This document shows, piece by piece, positions 18,026 through 26,694 of a stretch of DNA of 64,000 bases (the first letter of the stretch is position 1; each line of letters begins with the position of its first letter). Origin of the DNA: Terriglobus sp. TAA 43 (lineage in GTDB: Bacteria > Acidobacteriota > Terriglobia > Terriglobales > Acidobacteriaceae); the NCBI RefSeq assembly GCF_000800015.1, contig NZ_JUGR01000001.1, positions 2,480,001 to 2,544,000 of the forward strand. Reading direction: 5' to 3'. The position numbers were made by a program, and so were the translations under genes. The notes beneath the pieces are model-generated. The model was not told the origin of the DNA, ran no database searches, and worked only from the letters and a program-made list of their open reading frames with translations.

Positions 18026-19090
18026 TTATCCGCGCTTTTTGCTACGGGGACGCGCCGTTCCGCGCTCTGCATGGGGTTCGCTGCTGGATTCTCGCACCAC
18101 CAGCGTCGCTGGCAGGCGAACTGTTTCCAACGGCAACGGGGCTTCGCCGCTATTGCGAATGCGACGCAAAAGAACCTGGACGGCGCGTGCGCCGATATCT
18201 GTTGCGGGCTGAACAATGGTGGTGATGCCGGGACGAAAAAAGTCCTCGCCGTTGAGTTCATCAAAACAAACCACTGCCACATCACGCGGTGTTTCCAGCC
18301 CCAGCGCATACAGCGCCTTCAACATACCCAGCCCGGTGACGCCGTTGGTGGCGAAGATGGCGGTAGGACGTTCCCGAGATCCGAGCAGGCCTTCCTGACA
18401 GACGCGCGCGATTTCACCCTGCTGGAAACCGGCCTGCCAGACGAGACGTTCGCGAACCTGAAGACCATGGTGCTGCATGGCGGTGCGGTAGCCGCGAAGG
18501 CGCGCCTGTTCGTTGCGCAGCGTGGGTGGGCCGGTGATGACGGCGATCTCACGATGTCCACGCTCCACCAGATGCGAGACGGCCATGGCCGCCGCGCGCG
18601 CATCGTCTACGCAGACGGAATCTACAGCCAACCCTTCCGGCAGACGATCAAGACAGACCAGCGGTGCCTGTGCGGTCACAGCTGTGGCCTGTTCCTTTGT
18701 CCAACCGTGGCCACCCGCGGCTACCAGCAGGGTGCCTTCGCTACGCTGTGAACGCAGCAGTTCCAGCATGGCGCCTTCGCGTTCCTGATCGTTTTCACTA
18801 TCGAGCACCATCAGGAAGTAACCCGCTTCACGCGCAGCGGATTCGGCGCCGCGAATAATGTGCGGATAGAACGGCACAGTGATGTCCGGCACAACAATGC
18901 CGAGGGTATGCGTTCGATTGGTGCGGAGGCTGCGTGCGATCAGGTTCGGCTGATAGTTCAGTTCACGGATGGCCGCAAGCACGCGCTGGCGCGCTGCTTC
19001 ACTGACGCCCGGGACGCCGTTGACAACATTCGAAACCGTTCCGGCGGAGACGCCTGCCAGCTTAGCCAGCTCTTTTTGCGTAGGTGCCAT
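18026..19090 (-). CDS. LacI-family transcriptional regulator (probable rhamnose regulator)
   Basis: A 354-residue repressor. The N-terminal helix-turn-helix (TQKELAKLAGVSAGTVSNVVNG) with hinge helix YQPNLIARSLRTNRT is followed by a periplasmic-binding-protein-like sensor domain (LGIVVPDITVPFYPHIIRGAESAARE ... CFDELNGEDFFRPGITTIVQP). It reads in the same direction as, and 95 bases after, rhaB, so it is probably the last gene of the rhaDE-rhaB unit and controls it. The inducer (rhamnose or an intermediate) is inference. The last 20 residues are basic and not conserved. Confidence 0.9.
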   Translation of the reverse strand: MAPTQKELAKLAGVSAGTVSNVVNGVPGVSEAARQRVLAAIRELNYQPNLIARSLRTNRTHTLGIVVPDITVPFYPHIIRGAESAAREAGYFLMVLDSENDQEREGAMLELLRSQRSEGTLLVAAGGHGWTKEQATAVTAQAPLVCLDRLPEGLAVDSVCVDDARAAAMAVSHLVERGHREIAVITGPPTLRNEQARLRGYRTAMQHHGLQVRERLVWQAGFQQGEIARVCQEGLLGSRERPTAIFATNGVTGLGMLKALYALGLETPRDVAVVCFDELNGEDFFRPGITTIVQPATDIGARAVQVLLRRIRNSGEAPLPLETVRLPATLVVRESSSEPHAERGTARPRSKKRG

Positions 19091-19114
19091 TCAGAAGGGA
19101 ATTGTAGCGTCTCA

Positions 19115-19140
19115 GAGCACCAAAGCCACATTTGGTGCTC
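19115..19140. promoter_or_regulatory. Inverted repeat between rhaB and the LacI-type regulator
   Basis: Perfect 10-bp repeat GAGCACCAAA/TTTGGTGCTC with a 6-base spacer, 25 bases before the regulator start. With no T-run on the gene strand it is more likely an operator or an mRNA processing/stability hairpin than a terminator. Confidence 0.4.
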
Positions 19141-19185
19141 GAAAGAAGGGCGAACATGGCGTTCGCACCTCATTGGTTTTCGCTT

Positions 19186-20619
19186 TTAGAAGGCTGTCCG
19201 CAGTGCAGACGCCCATTCCGCAATGCTTTGTGCGTCGGCGGAGTTTTCCAATGCGGCCATCTGCACGGCGAAATTGCCCAGCGTGGACGACTCCACGGCG
19301 CCGCGGACAACTTCCAGTCCGGTCGCCTGCGCCGTTAGGCGGTTCAGCACTTCATTGCGGCTGCCTCCGCCCACGATGTAGACCTTCTTCAGCTTCTTGC
19401 CGGTGATGGATGCGATGGCATCCAGTACTTCTGCATAGCGGAAGGCGAGACTGTGCAGGATGAGCGCGGTCATCCCCGGTGCATCTTCGGGATAAGGCGA
19501 AAGTGTGGGATGGCCGTTCTCTTCAAGCTGCCGGTTGATGCGCGCGGGCATGTCGCCGGGCAGCAGAAGGTCTGGCGCGTCCACATCGATGAGGTATTGC
19601 GGTTTGCCCAATGCTTCGGCCAGCGGCAGCAATTGTTCAAAGCTCCAGTCACGTCCGGCGGCACGCCACGCGTCCAGGCAGTTGCGCAGCAACCACATGC
19701 CGTTCACGTTCTTGTGGAAGAGGATCCGTCCACCCGCGCCACCAAAGTTGGTCAGGTTTTCGTCGCGTGCGGGTTGCGAGTTGTTCGGCTCTTTCAACAA
19801 CGTTCCCACCAGCGACCACGTACCGCTGGAGATGTAGGCCCAATCCTCTGCAGCGTCGGGAATGCCTGCGATGGCCGACGCTGTGTCATGGCAGCAGGGC
19901 GCGATCAGTTGCGTATCGCGGAATGCAGGCAGCGATGCAAGCGGCCCGGCAAGTTTGCCTACGATGGTTCCTGGCGGCACGATGGGCGAAGCCATCTCAG
20001 GATCAAGATCGAGCTTTTCAAAGATGCCAGTGGCCCATTCGCCACGGTGCAGATCAATGAGCTGCGTATGCGTGGCATTGGTGTATTCGCTGACCGCCTG
20101 ACCACCCAACCGATGGAGAATGTACTCAGGAAGATGCAGCCATCGTGTCTGCGGCAAGCCCGCCATCTTGTCCGCGTAAAGCTGGTAGAGCGTATTGATA
20201 CGCATGATGCCGATGGCAGTGAGCACGCGCATCTGCGACGCGGGGAGAATCTCGTGAACAGCTCTCTCGCTGGCAATATTGCGCACATCGCGATAGCAGT
20301 ACGGATCGCCAATGGCCGCGCCGTTTTCGTCGAGGCGAGCATAGTCTACTGCCCAGCCATCGACGGCGATGGAACGGATGCCTTCCGTGGCAATGTCTGC
20401 GCACTTCTTCAGGCCTTCGATAAGGCCAGCTTCAATGTTTGTAATGTCCCAGCGGAGCCCTTCTGAAGTTTCCACCGCGTTATTCAGGAAACGATGCACC
20501 AGTGTGCTCTGCGGGCCATTCGCGGTCCAGCGCAGCAGCGAGACGCGGCAGCTTTCCGCTCCAAGGTCGATGGCGACGAGTGCGCGTGTGTCGGTGGGTG
20601 TCACTTGGTGCTTCTCCAT
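19186..20619 (-). CDS. rhaB: L-rhamnulokinase
   Basis: Phosphorylates L-rhamnulose to rhamnulose-1-phosphate in the cytoplasm. The 477-residue FGGY-family kinase has the ATPase-fold start VAIDLGAESCRVSLLRW and the rhamnulokinase segments VDGWAVDYARLDENG and YRDVRN. CCHDTASAIAGIP, AYISSGTWSLVG and the late VYIVGGGSRNEVLNRLTAQATG follow. The start is set at ATG 20619; a GTG five codons upstream is possible and neither has a strong ribosome site. It lies downstream of the aldolase fusion and upstream of the LacI-type regulator. No rhamnose isomerase gene is in the window. Confidence 0.92.
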   Translation of the reverse strand: MEKHQVTPTDTRALVAIDLGAESCRVSLLRWTANGPQSTLVHRFLNNAVETSEGLRWDITNIEAGLIEGLKKCADIATEGIRSIAVDGWAVDYARLDENGAAIGDPYCYRDVRNIASERAVHEILPASQMRVLTAIGIMRINTLYQLYADKMAGLPQTRWLHLPEYILHRLGGQAVSEYTNATHTQLIDLHRGEWATGIFEKLDLDPEMASPIVPPGTIVGKLAGPLASLPAFRDTQLIAPCCHDTASAIAGIPDAAEDWAYISSGTWSLVGTLLKEPNNSQPARDENLTNFGGAGGRILFHKNVNGMWLLRNCLDAWRAAGRDWSFEQLLPLAEALGKPQYLIDVDAPDLLLPGDMPARINRQLEENGHPTLSPYPEDAPGMTALILHSLAFRYAEVLDAIASITGKKLKKVYIVGGGSRNEVLNRLTAQATGLEVVRGAVESSTLGNFAVQMAALENSADAQSIAEWASALRTAF

Positions 20620-20632
20620 AAGGGGAACAGAC

Positions 20633-20665
20633 ACGAGGAGCGTGGCAGATGGCCACGCTCCTCGT
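20633..20665. other. Hairpin between the RhaD fusion gene and rhaB
   Basis: Perfect 14-bp stem ACGAGGAGCGTGGC/GCCACGCTCCTCGT with a 5-base loop. The T-run (TTTTGG) is on the + strand, where no gene ends, while on the gene strand it lacks one. It is therefore more likely an intercistronic stabilising or processing hairpin than a terminator for these - strand genes. Confidence 0.5.
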
Positions 20666-20683
20666 TTTGGTTAGGTCTCCGAA

Positions 20684-22897
20684 CTAACGAAGGAAGGCTT
20701 CCGGCAGCCCGCCATCCACAGGGATGAGGTGGCCGCTGGTCACCGGAGCCTTGGGGCCGCCGATGAAGAGGATTGCCTCTGCGTTGTCCTTCGGATCAAT
20801 GGGGACATGCGTCAGCGTACGACGTGCGTAGAACTCCGCCAGCTTGTTGCGCAGGTCGTCATCGCTATCGTTCTCTTCAAAGGCGATGTTGTACTTGGCA
20901 AGCGAAGCCTTCACGCGGTCACGTGGGAACATCGTCGACCCCTTCACAACCGTCGCCGGGCTGATGCCGTTCACACGCACGTCAGGCGAGAAGGTGATGG
21001 CAAGTTCACGTACCAAGTGGCTGAGCGCCGCCTTGGAGATGTCGTAGACCTCGCTTCCCTTCTTCGGTACGACGGCGTTGGCCGAGCTGGTGAGCACGAT
21101 GGACGAACCCTGCAGACCCTGTGCCTTGAAGACCTTGTTCGCTTCATCGCCCAGCAGCCAGTTGGCCGTCACGTTGATCTCAAGCGTGGTGCCCCATTGC
21201 GCGTCGCTGATAGCGCCCGTGGGTGACGACGGGAAGATAGCCGCGGTGTTCACCAGGATGTCGAGACCACCGAAAGCTGCAACCGCCTTGTTCAGCGCTT
21301 CACGAATCTTCTCGCGGTTGCGGATGTCGATGGTGACACCAATGGCCGCTTCCTTGCCAGCAATCGCCTGCGCCTCCGCAGCAACCTTGTCTGCGCCTTC
21401 CTGCGTGAGGTCGGCAACGACGATGTGTGCTCCACGTTGTGCTGCAAGCAGAACCGTCTCGCGACCGATGCCCGAAGCCCCACCGACAACCATCACGATG
21501 CGACGGCTGAGTTCCTTCTCGGGTGGCTGACGCTGAATCTTGGCTTCTTCCAACGCCCAGTATTCGATGCGGAAAGCTTCGCTGGGCGGCAGTGCAACGT
21601 AGTTCTCTTCCGTTGCGAACGCCGACGTGTCCGCAGCAGGACCAGACTGCGGCAGCACCGGCGGGCACTTGCCTTCGCCCAGTTGGCCTGCGCCGCCCAT
21701 CACGTGGATGGCGTTGGTATAGAACTCGCCCGTGATGCGGCTTTCTGCCTTGTTCTTGCCGAAGCTAAACATGCCCACGCCGGGAATCAGAACTACCGTC
21801 GGGTTGGGATCGCGCATCTTGGGCGACTCAGGCAGAGCATGGTTGGAGTAATACTGCGCGTACTCCTTGCGATACGTTTCCAGAGTGGAAGCGATGGCCT
21901 TCTTCAGACCCTCCACGTCGCCGCCCTTCACGTCCCACTCGACGTACATGGGGCGAATCTTGGTGCGGATGAAGTGGTCCGGGCAGGAGGTGCCCAGGTG
22001 CGCCAGCTTCTTTGCGAACTCGGAGTTCACAAACTCCAGCACATCTTCCTTGTCGCTGAAGGTGCCGATGAGGCGCTGCTTCTGCGAGACGCCACCACGG
22101 ATGATCGGCATCAACTGCGCTGCCAGAGCCTCGCGCTCGGCGTGGTTTGTATGCTTCGCTCCACCGAATGCCGGTGCGCCCTTCTTCAGGTTGTGCGCTT
22201 CAATGAACTGACCGATCTGGTCGATGATGGTGACGGTGTTCAGATAGCTCTCACGCTGCGTTTCGCCCCACGTGAACAAGCCGTGCCCGCCCAGAACGAT
22301 GCCGTCGCAGCCGGGATTGTCAGCGACTGCCTTCACCAGCATCATGCCCAGTTCAAAGCCCGGCCGCTGCCAGGGAACCCACACGATCTTGTGGCCGAAC
22401 TCTGCGTTGAACTGCTCCATCTTGTCCTTGCCGTTGGCCGACGCAGCCAGGGCAATACCCCAGTCGGGGTGCAGATGGTCAACATGCGGGAAGGGCAGAT
22501 AGCCGTGCAGCGGCGTGTCGATGGACGCGGGTGTGGGGTTGTTGTTGAAGGTGCAGAGGGGGTACATGGCCACCATCTCATCCTCAAGCTCCACGCCGCG
22601 GTAGCGCTTCACCAGCGCCAGCAGCTTGTCGAGGTACAGCGTGGCAAAGCCCGCGCGCTTGATGGAACCCAGGTCGCCGCCGGAACCCTTCACCCACAGC
22701 ACCTTCACCGTGTCGCCGGTGAGCGGATCGATCTCATCGAGCTTCGAGGAGGTGTTGCCGCCGCCAAAGTTGGTCAAGCGCAGGTCCGAGCCGAGCAGGT
22801 TCGAGCGATAACGGAGCAGTTCCGCAGGATCGAGCTTTGACGCAACGGCGTCGTCCCAGCGGTCTTCCAGAAACTTCAGCTTTGCAGTGCTTTCCAT
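20684..22897 (-). CDS. Bifunctional rhamnulose-1-phosphate aldolase/alcohol dehydrogenase
   Basis: A 737-residue fusion, known in other bacteria as the RhaD/YuxG type (TIGR02632). The N-terminal ~420 residues are a class II aldolase (NFGGGNTSSK, VKGSGGDLGSI, HVDHLHPDWGIALAAS with metal histidines, VLGGHGLFTWGE). It splits rhamnulose-1-phosphate to DHAP and L-lactaldehyde. The C-terminal part from about residue 470 is a short-chain dehydrogenase (GGASGIGRE; YDISK as the YxxxK site; VNGISPATVVKG) that should oxidise lactaldehyde to lactate with NAD. The start at ATG 22897 has AAGGGA upstream; longer frames lack it. The lactate could feed LutABC at 29-32 kb. Ends 65 bases before rhaB. Confidence 0.93.
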   Translation of the reverse strand: MESTAKLKFLEDRWDDAVASKLDPAELLRYRSNLLGSDLRLTNFGGGNTSSKLDEIDPLTGDTVKVLWVKGSGGDLGSIKRAGFATLYLDKLLALVKRYRGVELEDEMVAMYPLCTFNNNPTPASIDTPLHGYLPFPHVDHLHPDWGIALAASANGKDKMEQFNAEFGHKIVWVPWQRPGFELGMMLVKAVADNPGCDGIVLGGHGLFTWGETQRESYLNTVTIIDQIGQFIEAHNLKKGAPAFGGAKHTNHAEREALAAQLMPIIRGGVSQKQRLIGTFSDKEDVLEFVNSEFAKKLAHLGTSCPDHFIRTKIRPMYVEWDVKGGDVEGLKKAIASTLETYRKEYAQYYSNHALPESPKMRDPNPTVVLIPGVGMFSFGKNKAESRITGEFYTNAIHVMGGAGQLGEGKCPPVLPQSGPAADTSAFATEENYVALPPSEAFRIEYWALEEAKIQRQPPEKELSRRIVMVVGGASGIGRETVLLAAQRGAHIVVADLTQEGADKVAAEAQAIAGKEAAIGVTIDIRNREKIREALNKAVAAFGGLDILVNTAAIFPSSPTGAISDAQWGTTLEINVTANWLLGDEANKVFKAQGLQGSSIVLTSSANAVVPKKGSEVYDISKAALSHLVRELAITFSPDVRVNGISPATVVKGSTMFPRDRVKASLAKYNIAFEENDSDDDLRNKLAEFYARRTLTHVPIDPKDNAEAILFIGGPKAPVTSGHLIPVDGGLPEAFLR

Positions 22898-23166
22898 GAG
22901 GTCCCTTCTCAACATTCCAAGCGCCGTCAGACTGGCAAAGAAGGCCACGCCGTCTTTACCCAAAAGTCCGCGGACGCCGCATCATCGCACAGCGAAAGTG
23001 GAGTTGGCCACGGTCGCGGTGTGAATTTTGAATCGTCTCAATTCTACGCGCAAATTTCTACGGCGCGTCCGCGGGGCCGGACAAATTCCCTGCGCTTTCA
23101 TGGTGACCGTGAGCAAGGCCATGCCGTTGCAAAGTACATTGGTTGGCAGAGGAAAGCTGACCGACC
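22898..23166. other. Divergent intergenic region between the RhaD fusion and the FAH gene
   Basis: Must hold the promoters of both divergent units. I see imperfect dyads only (for example near 23023-23045, GAATTTTGA...TCAATTC) and no consensus promoter or recognised riboswitch. Confidence 0.3.
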
Positions 23167-24015
23167 ATGAAACTTGTTCGTTATGGCCGTCCGGGACAAG
23201 AGCATCCCGGCGTTGTGGCTCCGGATGGAACCGTGCGTGATCTGACCGGCATTGTGCCGGATATTGCTGGCGATACCCTGCGTCCGGAGGCGCTGGCGGA
23301 GCTGGCTGCGCTGGACCTGAACCGCCTGCCCGTCGTTGCTGCCGGGACACGCATGGGGGCCTGCGTGGGCCGCGTGGGCAAGTTCCTGTGCATCGGCCTG
23401 AATTACGCCGACCACGCCGCCGAATCGGGCATGGAAGTGCCTAAGGAGCCCGTGCTGTTCATGAAGGCCACATCGTCTATCTGCGGCCCAGATGACGGCA
23501 TCGTCATCCCGAAGGATTCGGAGAAAACCGACTGGGAAGTTGAGTTGGGTGTGGTCATTGGCCGTGAAACCCGCTACGTTTCCGAAGCAGACGCGCTGGA
23601 TTACGTTGCCGGATACTGCGTGATCAATGATCTGTCCGAACGCGCTTTCCAGCTTGAGGGCACCGGCCAGTGGGTAAAGGGCAAGAGCGCCGACACCTTC
23701 GGTCCCATCGGCCCATGGCTGGTGACGAAGGACGAAGTTCCCGATCCGCAGAACCTGAAGATGTGGCTTGAAGTTGACGGCCATAGCTACCAGGACGGAT
23801 CAACGAAAACGATGGTCTACGGTGTGGCCCATCTCGTCAGCTACCTGAGCAAGTTCATGAGCCTGCAGCCGGGCGACATCATCTCCACAGGCACACCGCC
23901 GGGAGTGGGCCTGGGACAGAAGCCACCGGTGTATCTGAAGCCCGGACAGGTGGTGAAGCTGGGTATTGAAGGTCTGGGCACGCAGACGCAGAGGGTCTCG
24001 GCTTACAGCGCGTAG
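23167..24015 (+). CDS. FAH-family hydrolase, probably 2,4-diketo-3-deoxy-L-rhamnonate hydrolase type
   Basis: A 282-residue fumarylacetoacetate-hydrolase-fold enzyme. Visible are CIGLNYADHAAESG (about 77-90), the metal-binding WEVELGVVIG, the phrase GQWVKGKSADTFGPIGPW and STGTPPGVGLG. This exact sub-pattern is shared by FAH enzymes that hydrolyse 2,4-diketo-3-deoxy acids in non-phosphorylated rhamnose and fucose breakdown, and also by proteins labelled ureidoglycolate lyase. Position next to and divergent from the rhamnose genes favours the first. If so the organism may have both phosphorylated and oxidative rhamnose routes, though the other oxidative-route enzymes are not evident here. Confidence 0.8.
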   Translation: MKLVRYGRPGQEHPGVVAPDGTVRDLTGIVPDIAGDTLRPEALAELAALDLNRLPVVAAGTRMGACVGRVGKFLCIGLNYADHAAESGMEVPKEPVLFMKATSSICGPDDGIVIPKDSEKTDWEVELGVVIGRETRYVSEADALDYVAGYCVINDLSERAFQLEGTGQWVKGKSADTFGPIGPWLVTKDEVPDPQNLKMWLEVDGHSYQDGSTKTMVYGVAHLVSYLSKFMSLQPGDIISTGTPPGVGLGQKPPVYLKPGQVVKLGIEGLGTQTQRVSAYSA

Positions 24016-24104
24016 TCGATCGGTATCGACAGCGTTTGAAAAACACACAGAAGGCGCATCATGCCACTACCGCGATTTCGCATGTGGCGTGATGCGCTTT
24101 CTCG

Positions 24105-24428
24105 TTATTCCTCTTCATCAAGAAGTGCTCCCAATCGGTCGAGCTTCTTCTCCCAGAGAGACTTACGGGCAGCCATCCAGTCAGTCGCTGGAGCAAACCC
24201 TTTCGCCCGGAGCGAGCAGGTTCGCACACGACCGACTTTCCTTGTGCGGACAAGACCACTGGCCTCAAGCACCTGGATGTGTTGAACGACCGCTGCCAAG
24301 GTCATCTTGAGTGGCTTCGCAAGATCAGAGACCGAAACAGGCCCCTCACTCACGCGCTCGACGATGACCCGCCGAGTCGGATCGCCAAGCGCATTGAAGA
24401 CGCGAGCATAATCGTGTGCGGTTCCCAT
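24105..24428 (-). CDS. ArsR-family transcriptional regulator
   Basis: A 107-residue winged-helix repressor: YARVFNALGDPTRRVIVERVSEGPVSVSDLAKPLKMTLAAVVQHIQVLEASGLV is the typical ArsR DNA-binding region. There is no cysteine metal site, so it belongs to the large group of ArsR proteins paired with SRPBCC/AHSA1 proteins. Its ATG shares one base with the stop of the upstream SRPBCC gene (TAATG), so they are translationally coupled. It probably represses its own operon through the palindrome at 24947-24964. Confidence 0.9.
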   Translation of the reverse strand: MGTAHDYARVFNALGDPTRRVIVERVSEGPVSVSDLAKPLKMTLAAVVQHIQVLEASGLVRTRKVGRVRTCSLRAKGFAPATDWMAARKSLWEKKLDRLGALLDEEE

Positions 24429-24928
24429 TAGCCGTTCCTATCCAATTCTTCACCTAGTTTGCTGAGGACGTCGTTTGTGCCTATTTCGCGACCGCGACCA
24501 GCTTCTGGATCGTCGAAATATACGCCCTGCTCAGTGAATACAAGCTTGGTGCCCTGTCCTTCTCGAATAAATTCAACGGTGTTTTGCGAAGAAGACATGC
24601 GGTGGTCGCCACAATCCATCGTGTACACGAAGACGATGCTGTGGTTGGGAATGATCCGGTGATAGCGGGTGTCGTTGCGCATCAGTTCGCCTCCCGGAAC
24701 GCGGAAGGTCCACCGCTCGAACTCATCCTCCTTGAAATTCATCTCAAAGCTGACAATTTCAAAGTCCTGTCCGTGATGTTTGCGCGCCGCGGAATTCGGA
24801 TCGTCCTCGCCTCCCATCCAACGACGCTTCTTAACGGGATCTCGAAATGCGTCAAACACCTTTTCCGGTAGATGTGGGTAGTGCCTTTCGATGGTGAACG
24901 TGCCGAGCGTAATTGCGCCCTTATTCAT
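24428..24928 (-). CDS. SRPBCC (AHSA1-like) domain protein
   Basis: A 166-residue START/Bet v1-fold protein: FTIERHYPHLPEKVFDAFRDPVKKRRWMGGED at the N-terminus and TVEFIREGQGTKLVFTEQGVYFDDPEAG near the C-terminus are standard AHSA1 features. The fold forms a hydrophobic ligand pocket; the ligand is unknown. It is the first gene of an operon with the ArsR regulator, a pairing seen in many soil bacteria. AGGAGA lies 7 bases before the ATG and a -35/-10 pair with an operator is visible upstream. Confidence 0.88.
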   Translation of the reverse strand: MNKGAITLGTFTIERHYPHLPEKVFDAFRDPVKKRRWMGGEDDPNSAARKHHGQDFEIVSFEMNFKEDEFERWTFRVPGGELMRNDTRYHRIIPNHSIVFVYTMDCGDHRMSSSQNTVEFIREGQGTKLVFTEQGVYFDDPEAGRGREIGTNDVLSKLGEELDRNG

Positions 24929-24946
24929 TGCAATTCTCCTGAATTA

Positions 24947-24994
24947 GTAAAGTCATTGCTTTACCATTACGCGACGTGAAGGAATATTTGTCAA
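24947..24994 (-). promoter_or_regulatory. Promoter and operator of the SRPBCC-arsR operon
   Basis: On the - strand a consensus -35 TTGACA (24994-24989) is followed after 17 bases by CGTAAT (24971-24966) as -10. A perfect dyad GTAAAG-N6-CTTTAC (24947-24952 and 24959-24964) covers the expected transcription start, a position suited to ArsR repression. Just upstream is a 12-bp palindrome AAGTTTAAACTT (24993-25004) that touches the -35. Confidence 0.65.
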
Positions 24995-25070
24995 GTTTAA
25001 ACTTAAGTATTCGCACGCTCGTTTATGCGTCTTCTGTCCTGATCCGACATCTCATTCCGCAGGAGAGATT

Positions 25071-25484
25071 ATGAGCACACTGATCGTTCCGCCGTTCACT
25101 GATCCAGACCTGGCTGCGCAGAAGGTGCAGATTGCAGAAGACCTCTGGAATACCCGCGATCCTGAAAGGGTTGCTGCCGCATATACCGAGGACACGCAGT
25201 GGAGAAATCGTGCGGAGTTTCTGACCGGGCGTGAGGCAGTGGTGGAGTTTCTGCGCCGCAAGTGGAACCGCGAGCTTGATTACAAACTCAAGAAAGAGCT
25301 TTGGGGATTTCGGAACAATCGGATGGCGGTGAAGTTTCACTACGAATGGCACGACGATAGCGGACAATGGTTTCGCAGCTATGGAAATGAGTTGTGGGAG
25401 TTTGCACCGTCAGGGCTGATGCAGCGGCGTGAGGCCAGCATCAACGATATGCCGATTCGAGAAGCGGACCGCACACTTCGGTAA
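25071..25484 (+). CDS. NTF2-like (SnoaL/DUF1348) family protein
   Basis: A 137-residue protein of the DUF1348 group in the NTF2-like fold: [46 protein letters not shown], then [33 protein letters not shown]. These small alpha+beta cones serve as enzymes or binding proteins; its substrate is unknown. GCAGGAGAGATT precedes the ATG. It is divergent from the SRPBCC operon, sharing the 24929-25070 intergenic region. Confidence 0.88.
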   Translation: MSTLIVPPFTDPDLAAQKVQIAEDLWNTRDPERVAAAYTEDTQWRNRAEFLTGREAVVEFLRRKWNRELDYKLKKELWGFRNNRMAVKFHYEWHDDSGQWFRSYGNELWEFAPSGLMQRREASINDMPIREADRTLR

Positions 25485-25573
25485 ACCACTTGGAGTCACG
25501 CACATGTGAGGTAGCGTGTGTCCGATCCAACCTATTGAGTAGATATTTTGAACGGCAATAAGGATCAAGACCG

Positions 25574-26656
25574 ATGTTAAGTTCTTCGCTGCGAAGCATG
25601 TTTCGACTTGCAGTTATTAGTACCGCGTTTACTTTGGCGCTTGGCGTGTTTACAACGGCACACGCACAGGAACTGGACGCGCCAAGCATCGTGGGCAGCA
25701 CACCGCTCCCTTCGCTCGCTAAGGCCACTGGCTGGATCAACTCGAAGCCTCTGACAGCGAAAGACCTCAAAGGCAAAGTGGTCCTCGTCGACTTCTGGGA
25801 TTATTCCTGCATCAACTGCATCCGTGCCGTGCCTTACATCCGCGCCTGGGCTGAGAAGTACAAAGACAGCGGTCTGGTAGTTATTGGTGTCCACAGTCCC
25901 GAGTTTGATGAGGAAAAGCTGCAGCCGAACGTGGAGAAAGCCGTGCAGCGGTTCGGCATCACGTATCCCGTCGCCGTCGATAGCAACTACGCCATCTGGA
26001 CGGCATTCCACAATCAGTATTGGCCCGCACATTACTTCATCGATGCAAAGGGTAAGGTTCGCTTTGAACATTTCGGCGAGGGCGAATATGACAAGTCTGA
26101 GCGTTGGATTCAACAACTGCTGAAGGAAGCCAATGCAACGTCCATGCCCTCAGGTATCGCAAATGTGCATGGGCAGGGTGTGCAGGCCGCTGCGAATACG
26201 AATGAGATCGAATCGCCCGAGACCTATGTTGGTTATGCTCGTGCCGCACATTTTGCTTCACCGGGAGGCATCAAGCGCGATACAGAACACCTGTATGCTG
26301 AGCCCGGAAAATTGCAATTGAACGACTGGGGATTGGTGGGTATGTGGAACGATCATGGCCAGAGCGCAGTACTGCAATCTGCGGGCGGGAAGATTGTCTT
26401 CCGCTTCCATGCGCGCGATCTGCATCTTGTTCTTGGGCCCGGTACCGCTGGCAAACCGGTCCGTTATCGCGTGACCATGGATGGCAAGCCCTTAGGCGCG
26501 AATCACGGCGTGGATACTGACGCTCAGGGCAATGGCGTAGTGATGGAGCATCGACTGTATCAACTGATTCGCCAAAATGGTGCGCTTACCGATCACACGT
26601 TTGCGATTGAGTTCCTTGACCCTGGCGTGCAAGCTTTCTCTTTCACATTCGGATGA
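25574..26656 (+). CDS. TlpA-like thioredoxin-fold exported protein with DipZ-type C-terminal domain
   Basis: A 360-residue protein with a signal peptide ending TTAHAQ at about residue 33. The thioredoxin-like domain (about 55-190) contains VVLVDFWDYSCINCIRAVPYIRAW with a CINC active site, as in DipZ/CcdA-associated thioredoxins, and the cis-Pro loop WPAHYFIDAKG. Residues ~235-360 (LQLNDWGLVGMWNDHGQSAVLQSAGGKIVFRFHARDLHLVLG) form the beta-rich domain often attached to DipZ. It is probably a periplasmic thiol reductant. The membrane CcdA part found in full DipZ is absent, so this is the soluble half alone. Confidence 0.85.
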   Translation: MLSSSLRSMFRLAVISTAFTLALGVFTTAHAQELDAPSIVGSTPLPSLAKATGWINSKPLTAKDLKGKVVLVDFWDYSCINCIRAVPYIRAWAEKYKDSGLVVIGVHSPEFDEEKLQPNVEKAVQRFGITYPVAVDSNYAIWTAFHNQYWPAHYFIDAKGKVRFEHFGEGEYDKSERWIQQLLKEANATSMPSGIANVHGQGVQAAANTNEIESPETYVGYARAAHFASPGGIKRDTEHLYAEPGKLQLNDWGLVGMWNDHGQSAVLQSAGGKIVFRFHARDLHLVLGPGTAGKPVRYRVTMDGKPLGANHGVDTDAQGNGVVMEHRLYQLIRQNGALTDHTFAIEFLDPGVQAFSFTFG

Positions 26657-26694
26657 GGAACTACTTCGGTTGCGGGGTATAGTCGGGACTCTGG

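Noticed and set aside
21425-22840. 471-codon open frame on the + strand opposite the RhaD fusion
   Set aside because: Antisense shadow of a recognised gene with no ribosome site or family resemblance.
22898-23166. Riboswitch upstream of the rhamnose genes
   Set aside because: No conserved riboswitch core could be recognised; only imperfect dyads.
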